DNA of 64,000 nt from Prostheceraeus crozeri. Taxonomy: Eukaryota; Platyhelminthes; Polycladida; Euryleptidae. The translations under genes were made by a program, and so were the position numbers. Numbering within the stretch: the first letter of the stretch is position 1; every line of letters starts with the position of its first letter. The notes below the pieces were generated by a model, which was given only the letters and a program-made list of their open reading frames with translations, was not told where the DNA came from and made no database searches. The stretch is from contig CAJQUW010007428.1 in assembly GCA_907163375.1 (NCBI GenBank), forward strand, positions 1 to 64,000. Reading direction: 5' to 3'. Below are positions 1-11,845 of the stretch, one piece after another.

Positions 1-1
1 C

Positions 2-598
2 AAAATTTTCAATAACATCTCACCTCTAAACGAAGGCAGATACGAACAAGCCACTCTTAGCTTTCAAACGAGCTATTGCACGACTTTCTACGATGTCTAC
101 AACCAAAGTTGGAAGATCGTTGCCGAGGGGGGGTCCTCAAAACTTTTTCTCTCCGATGTCGCTGGAAACATCCTTCCTAACCCAAAATTGACCAAAAATT
201 CCGAATCTGGCCTCCGTTTTCCCATCCGAGGTCTCCTTCCTGTCGAAACATGGACTTTCTCATCCCAACACCACCAACACCCGCCCTTTCCACACTCTAT
301 CCTTCCCACATCACCTTCCTTCCCACCCCTTACCCGAACACTCTTTCTTTCCTTCCAGAGGGGGGGGAACAGTTTCCTCCTCTCGGACCCATTCCTCCCA
401 GCACATCCTGGGCCCTCTCCGTCACCTTCCTGCCAGAGGAGGGGGCTGAGTCAGCCTGATGACTCAGCATTTCACATTTTGCGCTTGCGTCTGCCACGGG
501 GTTACTACTTTCTCTTTATTATGTCAGCATTCTATTTCACGCAACCTCCTAAAATTCTAGTGTGTCGCGCTTTAGGATGCAGATTTCTTCGATTTTAG
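2..598 (+). CDS. Unrecognised open frame entering from the left edge
   Basis: A frame is open from base 2 to a stop at 598, about 198 codons, so any start lies outside the window. The first 80 residues have ordinary composition, with Tyr, Trp and Asn mixed in. From about residue 85 the product becomes rich in Pro, Ser, Phe and His, as expected of translated C-rich, low-complexity DNA. The stretch is clearly GC-richer than the DNA after 630, which suggests a different origin. The end of the frame overlaps a transposon terminus at 546-627, so the last 17 codons or so are repeat sequence. A second plus frame at 250-459 is also open. I recognise no domain. It could be the edge of a host exon or of a mobile element. 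Confidence 0.2.
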   Translation, partial: KIFNNISPLNEGRYEQATLSFQTSYCTTFYDVYNQSWKIVAEGGSSKLFLSDVAGNILPNPKLTKNSESGLRFPIRGLLPVETWTFSSQHHQHPPFPHSILPTSPSFPPLTRTLFLSFQRGGNSFLLSDPFLPAHPGPSPSPSCQRRGLSQPDDSAFHILRLRLPRGYYFLFIMSAFYFTQPPKILVCRALGCRFLRF

Positions 599-627
599 GA
601 GGTGACAGTTTACAGTGTAGGCCTGTC
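546..627 (+). repeat. Lone right-hand terminus of a CACTGTAA-type DNA element
   Basis: This stretch ends in TTTACAGTG followed by TA. It is the reverse complement, with a few mismatches over about 75 bp, of the sequence at 1616-1690. It carries the same CTTTAGGAGGTG block that ends the 4 kb element at 5624. No matching left end is visible upstream, so the partner lies outside the window or is lost. Confidence 0.6.
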
Positions 628-1615
628 CTCCTGATCTTTGTGCACTACATTATGACGTCACTCTCATTGTCAATACTCTTGCATGTTCTGATGCAAGCTT
701 TATTTACCATCTGTGTATCGGCATATGTTCATTACGGCTGTACTCCCCTTGAAGAGAGGCTGCAAAAGCGCTTGAGGTTTGCAAAATATATTGTCATAGA
801 TAATGAATTCGACGATTTTTTGTCTCCACAAGACAACTGGGGTTTCATCTTGTTCCAAAATTCTCTTAAACGTTGAAAGAGTAAATACAAGCATCACTTT
901 TACCTCATCAAGCAACTGTTATTGAGAAGTCACATTGCTGATATAATCGCACGATTCCATCTCATCCAAGAGTCGCGAGATTGATTCTGTCACAAAATTG
1001 ATTTAGCGGAATCGATTAACTGTGCCCGCCTCTGGCTGACACCTACTTATTTGTTGATCGGGCACGCTTTCATGAAGCGCTATTTCCAGACTGACACAGC
1101 GATTTATTTGCTAAGCCTACATTTGTTGATGTGGAAAATGTATTTATGATATTAGTGTAATGTATGGCAGCATGGTGATGCCCTAATTTTAGATAGAGAT
1201 CATTTGAAAGTGACTAAAAGAATAGTATATACATGGGATTCTAAAAATATTTTGCGAATAAAGTTGAGTTAAGCCCTTCGTAAATAGTCACCATAATTTC
1301 GATAAAAATGTAAACTTATTGTGAACGATGGACTAAGTCAGGACCACTTGATAATTCATCCGGAATTTAATGGGGGTAGTGGCGTCGTCAATATTGCAAA
1401 AGTCACTTACATGCATTGTCCTCCAGATTGAAACTCCGTTCAAATGGTTCTATTAAAAAAAGAAAAATTGAGCTAAAAATTATATCGATTGAATAAGAAT
1501 GCATTGTACGCTTCAGTATTGCAGTAAGCATTCTCACAAATAAAGAGCAAGCTTATCGTTACAGATTCTGCCGTCCTGCGCATCAGAAAATATAAAGCTT
1601 GGAAAATCATTTATA
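628..1615. other. Spacer between two inverted transposon ends, no gene seen
   Basis: AT-rich DNA between the right-hand terminus ending at 627 and the left-hand terminus starting at 1616. Only short frames occur. I see no domain, RNA gene or clear repeat in it. Confidence 0.4.
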
Positions 1616-4600
1616 CACTGTAATCTGGCACCTCCTAAAGCGGAAGAAATCTGCATCCTAAAGCGCCACACACTAAAATTTCAGAAGGCTAAGTTGAATT
1701 AGTAGGCTAGCATACTGAAGAGAACAATAACCCAGACGTAAGCATCTGCATAGAGGACAGCGTGAGTCACTGCTTGCCAGACAGCAGGAACGCTGTCGCA
1801 TAACAATAGCTGCTATTGAGGACATCATAAGTTCACGTTGCTGTATGTATACGTGAATCATTCTCCGCTTCATCGCATCGAGGTTATGTAGCTGGCTTTG
1901 ACTTCGAATGGCAAGCTGACTTTCCGTCAGTGATATTGCAATTAAATTGTTTATTGAAATTATCTGTTGAAGTTGTGCAGTAGTAAATTTCAAATATATG
2001 GGTATCTTGATGTCATACCAGGAGACTACATCTTTCCCATCAACGTCGATCGAAATACTGCATAAAGGGAAAAGAAATATAATAAGATTTGAAACCAAAT
2101 GGCCAAATATCTGCATTCTACATTTTCTCTTGATAGTCAATCGTGACAGATATACTGATCAATCTGGTTCATCAACTAACGGCAGGTTTGAAAAATGAGG
2201 TGAGTTTCCTGTTGCTCTGATAGCCTATTCGAAAGAGTTGTAATGCATGCATGCTGTATAGCACTACTGTAAATCGAGTCTGCGACTTCTGTAGTTAAAA
2301 TGCCACTTTTCATAACGGGACTAAATTTATTCTTGCGGATAATGCAAATTATAAATTGGAAAAGCTGTAAATTTTCGAGGTAGGCATACATTGTATTTGT
2401 CAATTTCATGCATTCATTCGCGTTATCTGTGCTCGGTGAAGCCTCTGAGAAGCAAATGCGCATTCATAGAAACTGCTCAAAGTACTCATCTGTTATAAGT
2501 GGCGTGTCCAATAAAGTTTCCGAACGAAGGTAGAAAAATAGTAGATGAAGGGTTAATTGAATTGGCATATCAAGTTTAGGATTCAATGCAAAGTTGCAAA
2601 TGCTTTGATGTACACATGCATCATTTATGTGGTCAATTATATTCAGAATATTCGAAAATTTGTTTATTTCAATGGATTTTAATAGAAATACAACAATCAA
2701 TTCTGTATTTATTTTATTGGAGGCACATATTTGTTGAATGTAACCTGCTAATGTAACCATTTATCACCAACTGTCATGATAATCCATAGTCAGATAATAG
2801 TATAGACATCGAAAAAATGCAATAGACGACACTGAAGGACATTCGTTTCCATTATGTAGTAGAAGAATTGTCTTCAGTCTTTCCTGATTCATGCATTTAA
2901 GAAGAAACATCTTTGTAAAAACATGCTTAAAATTTCGCATTCAATCTTTTAAACGTTTAGATATAATCTATTAAAATTCTGCTGCCAAATAGTTGTGAAT
3001 TCGATTAATAAATATTCATCAAAATATATGAAATTCCGGATGTTGAAATATGGGCCAACAGACTACTGACAAATTAAAACTTCTATACTTCTGTATAAAA
3101 TCTTCTGCCAATAAATATCCTTCTTGTCAGTATTCAAATATCCTCGGTTTTTCTACAATGTCCAGACACTATTGGATGCAAACGTATTTTTAATGTACGG
3201 CGTTAAGTGTTCGACTTCTATAAATATTCAGTCCATCCTGTTGGCTACTTTTAGAAGTTAATTTTATTTTAGCAATGAAAGTCTCTTTCATACTCTATTC
3301 ATATTAGTCATTATTATTAAGTTCTCAATGTAGCATGATATCAAGGAAAAAATAGACTCCAACACAAATAGGAAACTAAACGGTCATCAACGCAAGAAGA
3401 GAAAGATTGATTAACTAATATAGAATGTTACTATTCTGTAAAAATGCATGATTAGGTATTTCTGATAGCAAGAAAATGTCCGCCTATTGAATGGAACTTT
3501 TTCATTCTTTTTCATAAAATCATCTCATGATCAGCATATCATGCTGGTTTCCTCAAACAAACTACTTTCACATAGAACCAAGACCTCTGACGTTGAACAG
3601 TTTCAGACGCCTTCACAATGGCTATTAAATCACCGTAGAAAAGGAGAAATTTCATTTTTTAATTTTTATAAAATTTCTAATGACGGTCTTGGGCCATATA
3701 AGCCATGCCAGTTATTATTTCTGAAGTCAACTCAGCTCATGCATGTTTGGTAGAGACCTGTGACACTCATATTGTTTTCATCTGATTATTAAGTACGGCT
3801 ACTTGTTGTCAACACATAGAAGTTTGCAAGACAGTGCATGCTGTCTGAAGTGGGAGAGTCAATAAGAAACATGTGCAGTATTGCATTAGAACTTTCAAAC
3901 GAAAGTTAGTACCTGTGGATATGGATTATTAGCATAATATGTGCTATTTTTTGGAGATCTGAAGCTCGTGAATTTCCATGATCTGTAGAACATCGAATAA
4001 CTAAGAAAGGAGCCAATTTTCTGCAACAAGAGGCTTCAATCATTTTATCAAAGTATGTAGCATGTATTCAATTCAGCATTGATAAATTATATTATCTAGG
4101 CGTATATCAAAATAGATAGCGTAATAAAAATAATTGTAAAATACGATATGCTCTGTGTATGCATGATTAAAAGAAATTCTATAATTTTTCAATTATCTGT
4201 CAAATCAAAATTTTTGAATTTTTGAAGAAATCATACCGTAATTTGTTCAGCCTGCTGCATGTAACATGTAGATCTGACGTTCTTGCATCTTAAAGTTAAT
4301 GCAAAAAATCTTAAAGTTAGTTTTCTTCCTTTCACTCCATAGTTCCTAACTAAAATTCCTTTTTCTTTTCAGCAATCATTTCGACTGGAATATCAGTGAA
4401 CACTAATATACGTGTATGGTGTCCAAAATTAAATATGTGCTTTGACGGATGGAGCATCTACACCATCTACACATGCAGTCTTGTTTCTAACGTATAATCT
4501 CCGATCGATAGTACTTGGCCAACGTAAAAACTGCTGGAAGGACTTCTTCGTGTGCGTCACATCTTCACCAAGATCAGTGCAAAACTCTGTGATTTTTTTT

Positions 4601-5624
4601 GGTGACAAATATTACTTTGAATTCTTTAGTTTCCATCTTTCTATTCCTTGATGATTTCCATGATGTTTTAGAGCTGCAATATCTGTTAGTTTAGATCGTA
4701 ATTTGCTTGAACAATAATAGATATTGATTTGCATATCTAGCACTTGATTGTTATTAGATATTCGCATCTTGAGACTCTCTTTGCTACATCATTTTTATTG
4801 CAACTGTTGATCTACAATTTCACACATGTTTCTATCCACATAATTCTGTAATAAATATCCTGCATGTTTCTGACATTTTTTACTATCCCGACATTGATTA
4901 TATTGTAGTTGACCAGGTGACGGGAGATCATCTATCTGAGAAAGTTATACAAGGTAATTAAAACTCCCCTTTTCAGTTTAGGCCATCCAAACATCGACCG
5001 TTGAAGGCGCTGGACGCCGAAGGCCTGTCTGCCATACTTTTAACTTTAACTTGATTATATTGGCCTAAACTGAAAAGGGGAGTTTTAATTACCTTGTATA
5101 ACTTTCTCAGACTGATTATATTATGTAGCATTTGTATTTTTTTCACCGAAAATTGCGTGGTCAGTCCAAAATTTTCATTGTACATGTATACATGAGATTT
5201 CGTTGCATCTGTTACATAAATTGACCTGAGATTGTATTCATTTTGGTACTGGGTGTCAATTTTATAAATTTCAAGTGAATTTCAGTAAAGTTTGTTTTAT
5301 GTATTCGAATTGTACAACACTAATATCATGTTCTCTTGCATAACAGTACTTCAGGGGATAGAGGGTTCTTATTTCTTTAGAGGGCTATTTGTAAAGCAAG
5401 AGATAAATATTGAATGAATGTAATGAGAGCTTCGTCTGCAATAAATCTCAATGCGCAACCCGTCTATTGCTGAATAAAGATAGTACGCGTAGCATGCATT
5501 GTCATAAGGGAAAAATAGAATATGGCATTGAAAAAATGTTTTAGGAGGTGAAAGGCTAGCCTTCTAAAAGGCGCATGCTTTAGGAGGTGATTCAGCTCGC
5601 TTTAGGAGGTGCTGGTTTACAGTG
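1616..5624. mobile_element. 4.0-kb non-autonomous TIR element with TA target duplication
   Basis: The left end reads CACTGTAATCTG then GCACCTCCTAAAGCG. The right end, reverse-complemented, reads CACTGTAAACCA then GCACCTCCTAAAGCG. Both ends are flanked by TA, consistent with a 2-bp TA target duplication of the Tc1/mariner kind, although other superfamilies cannot be excluded. The right end carries two further copies of the CTTTAGGAGGTG block as subterminal repeats (5540-5610). No frame in the interior looks like a transposase, so the copy is non-autonomous or badly decayed. It contains the hairpin at 4935-5111. The two internal minus frames at 1673-2140 and 2464-2760 have no recognisable domain and I do not call them genes. 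Confidence 0.6.
4935..5111. repeat. 51-bp perfect inverted repeat with 75-bp spacer (foldback or MITE)
   Basis: Bases 4935-4985 and 5061-5111 are perfect reverse complements of each other. The arm starts TCTGAGAAAGTTATAC and ends CAGTTTAGGCCA. The spacer 4986-5060 holds no open frame of note. Diverged copies of GATTATATT occur at about 4893, 5052 and 5113, but no clean target duplication is visible. Perfect arms suggest a recent insertion or gene conversion between the arms. It sits inside the 4 kb element. Confidence 0.85.
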
Positions 5625-6354
5625 TAGAACAGAATGTAGAAATCACCAGAATATAGAAAATAGCAGAACAAATAAAATGACAAAGATTGCCTAAATGAAT
5701 GTAATAGTTCGAAGTCTAGCATTAACTAAGTGCATGCACTGGAACTTACTTTGAAATCCCAGCATTGGTTGCAATGGGATGGTTTTACAAATGTTCTGAG
5801 ATCTACAGAAAATTGCAGGGGATTGTCATATGTCAATCATTATGTCGTCTTTGGCTCTTGCAGTAGCAATTTGACGATGATCTTTCTACTTTATCAGACT
5901 TCCTTCTGATGATCGAATTATCTTTGCCAGTAGGTTTCTCACTAAGTAGATATCTAGATCTGTGTGCATTCAATTTGGCTAACAGTAAAATTATGAAGCA
6001 AAGTTCATTGAAACTTTAATGCTGCAAGTCACATGATGAAAATGCTACATAGTTGCTTCAGAATTAAATGATTTTCAAGAAGATTCACATTGCTCAATGT
6101 ACCATAAAGTTGAAACTTCTTCTTTTGATGTAATTCCTTTTATCTTTTCCGAAAGTATCTTGTCCTCCCGCAAAATTAGAACATATGCAGTACGTTTACT
6201 TGAAATTGCTCTAATCTACTGGATATGAGAAGATGTGAACTGTAGAGTGATTTATTATGTTACTGCTGTACTTCATGCGTGATCAGTAAGAGTTATAATG
6301 ACATCAGGAGATTAAATCCTTATGCTATGTAATCTGTATATCTTGCAGCATCCT
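5625..6354. other. Intergenic, nothing recognised
   Basis: AT-rich DNA with no frame, repeat or RNA that I can support. It lies between the 4 kb TIR element and the Penelope-like retroelement. Confidence 0.4.
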
Positions 6355-7930
6355 AATCGAAGTAAGACACGACACGGTAAAAAAAATTCGACGGATCCAG
6401 GAAACGGAAGATGCCAAAGTTAAACAACTACCCTAGTGGAGAATCCTGTAAATAATTAGGTAATTAAAAGTCATGAACGAATGCATACAAATTAATAATA
6501 ACTACATAGAGTAACCTACTCCAGTACAGAGTAGGGATTGAAATACGAATAAAGGCTAGTCGACCCAACTTAAGACGGGAAGGGAAGTAAATTAAAACTT
6601 ATAATCAATTTTATTTTTACAATCTAAGATCTAAAATGAGAGTTCGTCATGGACTTGACGAGAAGCTAAACTTAAAAATAGCAAATGGTGAAAATAAGAA
6701 ACCTAAGAAACCAAAATTAAGCTTGCTATGCATGGAGTTATCAGGGAGGAACCATGTGGCTGCATGAAGCAGGGCTTCGGCCCCCAACCTCCAACCTATA
6801 CCACTTGGCGGGGCCAGGCCAGCCATATCGAATCCACGATATGGAAGGTCTCTCCAAGCCTGAGGAAACATAGCAAAACCTAACCGAAAATAAAATTTTT
6901 AAGGAATTTTTGAGGACAAAAGGAAACAAATGAATCTGGAGGAAGTTTTTAGTCCAACATACCAATGATGGAGCGCATCTGGCGGGGTGAAAAGCAACCA
7001 CACTTATAAGCGAGGAACTTATTCTTTGAGAAGGACTTTATGCAAGAATTAACAAGCACATTAACCTTCTAATCCCTTCCTCTGAAGATATTGAAAATGC
7101 CCTTAGCTCTTGATGTGAAGGCGGAAGCATCAGATGAAATCCTGGCGAACCTGATGAGTTGGGCAGCAAAGATGTTTAAGCCAGGGTTCAAAGGCATATT
7201 ACTCTCGGGGAAAGTATACAGCACTACTGGGAAGCTGAACTCATCAACCTTATGATAAACCTCTGTGGTGTATTGGCCACCATCTTGGATCTTGATTTTA
7301 ACATCCAAATAATCAACGTAATTCAAGTATTTGTTGTTATCACCGCTTCTGCTAGCTGAGAGATCTATCAAAATGTTTGTAATTAAACACACAAATGTCG
7401 TCGACATACCTTGTGGTACGAGAGAGAAGTTTGGTTAAGCCAAATCTCTTACTCGCTACGAGCCCCCTCACGAACTTAAATTCCCTGTATGCTAAGAACA
7501 GGTCAGCCAAGTGTGAGCTGGGATTCCCACCCATAGGAATCCCCCGAATTTGTCTGAAGACAAGCTCCCCGAAAGTGATAAAAATGTTATCTAAGATTAA
7601 ACTAATAGCATTAAGGAAATGGGTTTTGGACCAGCAGTGTGTGTGTGATATCCTCTGTATTTCTTATTCGAGAAGAAGGTTCTATAATAGAAAATGCAAA
7701 TGAAGCTCTTGGAACTGCTAAAAATTAACTCACATAAGTCTCTCAAGGAGTCCTTAGCCTGGTCTAAATTAAAGGTTCGTATAGAGTGGAGAAATCGAAG
7801 CGATGGGAACAATGGGAAATAAAGACATTCAAAATCTACAATAGCCATCAAAATATGAAAGTATGAGTATGTTGAGCACGTGGTTGCATACACAATTACA
7901 TATATAACCATCAAACCGGTGTAGCGTGCG
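6355..7930 (-). mobile_element. Penelope-like retroelement fragment, broken
   Basis: On the minus strand the frame at 7352-7534 contains GGNPSSHLADLFLAYREF and then RYVDDICVF, a reverse-transcriptase palm motif (YVDD at about 7408-7397). The next frame, 7069-7407, continues with YLDVKI, FPVVLYTFPESN and QLIRFARISSD, a block I associate with Penelope-type or related RTs with YVDD boxes. Sequence upstream (to about 7914) and downstream (to about 6360) in other frames fits the same element, so it is broken in several places. The family assignment rests on motif memory only. An endonuclease domain is not visible in this copy. Its 5' side abuts the plus-strand LINE at about 7940. Confidence 0.5.
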
Positions 7931-8352
7931 GTCGTATTTCTCCAGCTGTGATTACAGACACGTATTTTGGTGTTTTCAGTGTTGTTTTTCCATTTGCCCT
8001 CATTTATTTTGACATCGTTGGATTGCTCATCTTGTGCTCTATCATTTGGTGTATATCTCGTCTTCGTGGGACATCGCTGTGCTCAGGAAATCTCATTTGT
8101 GTGCCTTTTTGACCTCTGTTGCGTCTTCATCCATCAAGTCACATAGCATTCCATTAGCCGGTGTTTCATCGATTGTTTGGAATATTTTGCGGTCAAATAT
8201 TACCTCGTGTTGCATCTATACTTCATCTGGCGTAGTGTAGGGGTATCTGCTGTTGGACATCAAGTCTGGTAGTCTTCGTTCAATTCTCGTGTTTTGCTGA
8301 TTTTGCTCACTAACATATCTGAAATCGTTCTTGGTGCATTCTGCATTTCACT

Positions 8353-8815
8353 ATGTCAAGACGGGGAAACAAACAGATCAATAACAGTAACAATGACTGC
8401 AGCCCTTCAGCTACGTCACATTCGTTATTGAGCCAATTCGATTCATTAAAGCTAGAAATATCACACATGAGCATGCTTACCTATTGGAAATCGATCGGAC
8501 ACAACAAATGATGCTCAAATACCATCAAAAGTGAAAATCATCTTTCACAGTGCTGCTGATAGGGCATTAGTAATGACTAATTTGAGGAATCTACGTGGTA
8601 GTGACATATTGAGAAATGTTTACGTCAACCATGATCGCATATTTGAGGATCGAAAGGAGGACTGTCGACTTCAGTCGAGAATTCGAGAACTTTTAAGGGA
8701 TTCACGTGGTACTTCGTCATCCGATATTGTTTTGAGGAAGGGTGTATTGATGCTAAATGGCTCAGAGATTGATAGAGCAAATCCTGAACGACATATTTTT
8801 CGTGTCCACCAATAA
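8353..8815 (+). pseudogene. LINE ORF1 remnant (RRM-like nucleic-acid-binding part)
   Basis: An ATG at 8353 opens a 52-codon frame that is stopped early. The reading continues in another frame at 8531-8815 with MKIIFHSAADRALVMTNLRN, then GSDILRNVYVNHDR and SDIVLRKGVLML. This layout resembles the C-terminal RRM-like part of CR1/L2 ORF1 proteins, which bind the element's RNA. At least one frame change separates the two parts. It lies directly upstream of the endonuclease region. Confidence 0.45.
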
Positions 8816-9814
8816 AGCAGAAAGTGACTTGACAGCCACACAAAATTCGGTTAAATTCAATGCTCTCTCTAAAATGAAAATTTGTGTATTCAATGCTCGT
8901 TCGGTGTGCGCCAGCTTGAAGCGTACACAGATAGAGACATTCATTTGTAGCCATAAGTTAGATATGATGTTTATTACGGAGACCTGGCTTGCATCTTATG
9001 GTGATGAGTCGATTTGCCGGTCCTTTGTCCTCCTGAGTATGATATCTTTTCTCTTTCTCGGTGTTCACGAGGGGGTGGTATTGCTGCTGTCTTTCGTTCT
9101 TCTTGCAAACCATTTTTAAATATCGCTCAGGGCATTGATGTATCATATGAAAGCTTTGATTTTTTACAATGCTTTTTTAGCTTTTTCGAATGAAATTCTA
9201 GCTATTTTTTGCATTTATCGACCACCACCTAGCCCTCAGAATAATTTGACCGTTCGTAAATTTCTCGATGAATTTGAGGACTTTCTCTCGTTGGTAAATG
9301 AGCTCAAAGGTTCCATTGTTCTATTGGGTGACTTTAATTTTCACTTTGATGAGCCTGATGCCCATGCGATATATGTCTGATATTCTGAACATGTATAACC
9401 TCTCTCAAGCGGTATCTGAAGCCACCCATAACCGAGGTCATACTCTAGATTGGGTGTTGTATCGTGAAAATGATAATATTTTGAAATCTGTTATGGTCAA
9501 TCACGACATGTTCTGATCATTTTCCTGTTCTATGTGATTTTCAGTTCCCTGCTCCGAACAATTCTGTCAAATTAATACCTGTCAGACGTGTGGATAACAT
9601 TGATACCGATGGAATGAAAAACGATATTGTGCAGTTTTTATCTGATGTACCTTCGCCTTTGGTATCTACTTTTGTTGGTTTTTTGCGCGAGTGCTTCGAT
9701 AAATATGCTCCGCTGCTCAGTAGAAGAGTTTATCCGAAGAAAACTTCTCCCTGGTATAAGTTGATATCGTGTGAATTCCAATTGCGAAAGAGAGAGAAAC
9801 GACGTGCTGAGTGA
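8757..9814 (+). pseudogene. LINE endonuclease region, split over frames
   Basis: The first part (8757-9119) contains KICVFNARSVCASLKRTQIE and MMFITETWL, the N-terminal asparagine and glutamate motifs of the exonuclease III-like endonuclease. The next (9135-9380) has CIYRPP and LLGDFNFHF, the GDFN metal and phosphate motif. A third frame (9298-9516) has HTLDWVLYREND, and the SDHFPV motif follows just after in yet another frame near 9515. The frame 9590-9814 is the linker to the RT and ends in an in-frame TGA at 9812. At least three frame changes and two stops are visible, so no working endonuclease is encoded. Confidence 0.6.
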
Positions 9815-9886
9815 AAATGGCTAAAATCCAAGTCTGAAGCTGATAAGCTAGCTTTTGGGGTTGCACAGCGAAGTTTATGTAGACTT

Positions 9887-11728
9887 GTGGATGATGCAAT
9901 GATGAATTACTATACTGCTAAGTTTAATCTGTGTTGTGATGATAAAAGCGTGTATCGACTTCTAAATGAACTTATTGGTAAATCATCGCCAGATACGCTT
10001 CCATCGAAGTATTCAAGTGAACTTTTACCCAAGATATTTGACGATTTTTTCGCTAATAAGATTAATGTTATTCGTAATGATCTATTACAACAAGACTCGC
10101 AGGACGATTATCTTGGGTCGAGACAGGTCTACGCGTGTAGGCCGCCTACGCTCAGTGTGTTTTCTGAATTAACCACGGATGACTTTTATGTTGTGATCAA
10201 GGAAAATGGGGTTAAAAGCTGTGATACTGATTTTCTCCCAACACGAACATTCCTTCTGTTCTCGGATATTTTCTCCCCTATTTTGGTCAACATCATTAAT
10301 GACTCATTAAAGACGGGTTTGGTACCAGATATGCTGAAGGTTGCACATGTGAAACCTCGCCTGAAGAAGTGCAATATGAACCATGATGAGCTGTGCAATT
10401 ATCGGCCTATATCAAACATATCATACATATCGAAGTTATTGGAGCGAGCAGTTCTCTCACAGCTTCATGACCATTTAGAGCGGAATAATTCATATAATGC
10501 ATATCAATCGGCTTATCGTAGTAACCACAGCACGGAAACTGCTCTGAATTTTATGTTAAACGACCTGTTCACCGCTGCGGATTCTGGAAAAGTGACCGTT
10601 TTTGTCTCCTTAGACCTCAAGTCTGCACTTGATACCATTGATCATGACATACTGCTACATCGACTACAATTTGATGTCTGTCTCAGTGGTGTTGTACTTT
10701 CGTGGTTTAAGTCGTATTTGAATGATAGATGGCAGATCATCAAAGTGAATCATTTTTATTCAGAACCCTATATCATGCCCTATGGAGTGTCTCAGGGATC
10801 AGTATTGGGTCCGGTTCTCTTCGGTATTTATATGTCGACCCTGTCGCGTGTTCTTGACAGGCATGGTGTAAAACATCATTTTTTCGCAGATGATATATTC
10901 ATTTATACGTCTACCATCCCGAGTGAAATTTGTACTGCAACCAGTTTGATTGAAGACTGCATTGATGATGTGAAACATTGTCTCACTTGCAACAGGCTTC
11001 ATCTGAATGAGCTCAAATCTACAGCGATTGTATTTTGTACTCTCAACCATACACATTGCTCCATTTCTCAATTGCGGATTGGTGACAGTCAGGTCAAAGT
11101 TAGCAAAAGTGTTAAATGTCTTGGAGTAGTTCTAGACTCTGCATTGAAATTCAATGAACATATCAACATGATATGTAGAGCATGCTTCATTGAGATTCGA
11201 AGACTTTACTCTATCAGACACTATTTGTCAACAGAGGCGTTAAAGAAGATCGTTACCTCATTGGTATTTACAAGGTTGGACTATTGCAATAGTATTCTCT
11301 GTGGTGTGCCATCCAAGCTACTCAAGAAATTGCAAAAAGTGCAAAATGCATGTGTGCGTTTAGTACTTAAAGTCAATCGCCGTGAGCACATTACGCCATA
11401 CCTAAAGAGGCTGAAGTGGCTTCCGATTCTTCGGCGCATTGAACTGAAGGTTGGTTGCTTGTGCTACAAAAGATACCATTTGCAATCACCTAAGTATATG
11501 TCAAAGATGCTTCATATTCGTCGCCCGTCACGCTATCTGCGTTCATCTGAGGACAATAGTTTATTTGATGTGCCCTCCATCAAGTCAATATCTCGAGGTG
11601 GTCGGGCACTCAATTTCAATGGCCCTACGGTGTCGAACAGCATCCCTCAAGACATTCGAAATGCTAACAGCTTATTGACTTTCAAGCGTTGCTGGAGAAA
11701 GATTCTCATGAACAAAGTTTTCTCTTAA
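9887..11728 (+). CDS. LINE reverse transcriptase (L2/CR1 type)
   Basis: A 613-codon frame; it is open upstream as far as 9815, and the ATG at 9887 is simply the first one. Fingers and palm motifs appear in order: NYRPISNISYISKLLERAV, then QSAYRSNHSTETAL, then SLDLKSALDTIDHDIL holding the first catalytic aspartate. GVSQGSVLGPVLF and FADDIFIYTS follow, the second carrying the two catalytic aspartates. The C-terminal part has the usual SVKCLGVVLDSALKFNEHIN and LDYCNSILCGVP blocks of this clade. The RT domain itself is uninterrupted, although the parent element is broken upstream. It would copy element RNA at a nicked target site. The clade call is from motif wording, not a tree. Confidence 0.8.
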   Translation: MDDAMMNYYTAKFNLCCDDKSVYRLLNELIGKSSPDTLPSKYSSELLPKIFDDFFANKINVIRNDLLQQDSQDDYLGSRQVYACRPPTLSVFSELTTDDFYVVIKENGVKSCDTDFLPTRTFLLFSDIFSPILVNIINDSLKTGLVPDMLKVAHVKPRLKKCNMNHDELCNYRPISNISYISKLLERAVLSQLHDHLERNNSYNAYQSAYRSNHSTETALNFMLNDLFTAADSGKVTVFVSLDLKSALDTIDHDILLHRLQFDVCLSGVVLSWFKSYLNDRWQIIKVNHFYSEPYIMPYGVSQGSVLGPVLFGIYMSTLSRVLDRHGVKHHFFADDIFIYTSTIPSEICTATSLIEDCIDDVKHCLTCNRLHLNELKSTAIVFCTLNHTHCSISQLRIGDSQVKVSKSVKCLGVVLDSALKFNEHINMICRACFIEIRRLYSIRHYLSTEALKKIVTSLVFTRLDYCNSILCGVPSKLLKKLQKVQNACVRLVLKVNRREHITPYLKRLKWLPILRRIELKVGCLCYKRYHLQSPKYMSKMLHIRRPSRYLRSSEDNSLFDVPSIKSISRGGRALNFNGPTVSNSIPQDIRNANSLLTFKRCWRKILMNKVFS

Positions 11729-11845
11729 TTTCTTTTGACTTTATTTTTCTTGTGATTTGCATTTTTGTACTCGTTTTGTGCTGTGAGCCTCCTTTGGGTA
11801 CAGCGCTATATAAATACAGCCAAATAAATGAATAAATAAATATTT

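Larger units (their letters stand above)
7950..11845 (+). mobile_element. L2/CR1-type LINE, nearly full length, broken
   Basis: The parts occur in LINE order: a 5' leader of about 400 bp, an ORF1 remnant, an apurinic-type endonuclease and a reverse transcriptase. After the RT stop a short 3' region contains GGTACAGCGCTATATAAAT and ends in a repeated AAATGAATAAAT tail at about 11,820-11,845. The RT wording (RPISNISYISKLLE, HSTETALNFMLND, GVSQGSVLGPVLF, FADDIFIYTS) matches the L2 group of the CR1 superclade. No target duplication was found. The copy is dead because the ORF1 and endonuclease regions are split across frames, although the RT frame is still long. Confidence 0.75.
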
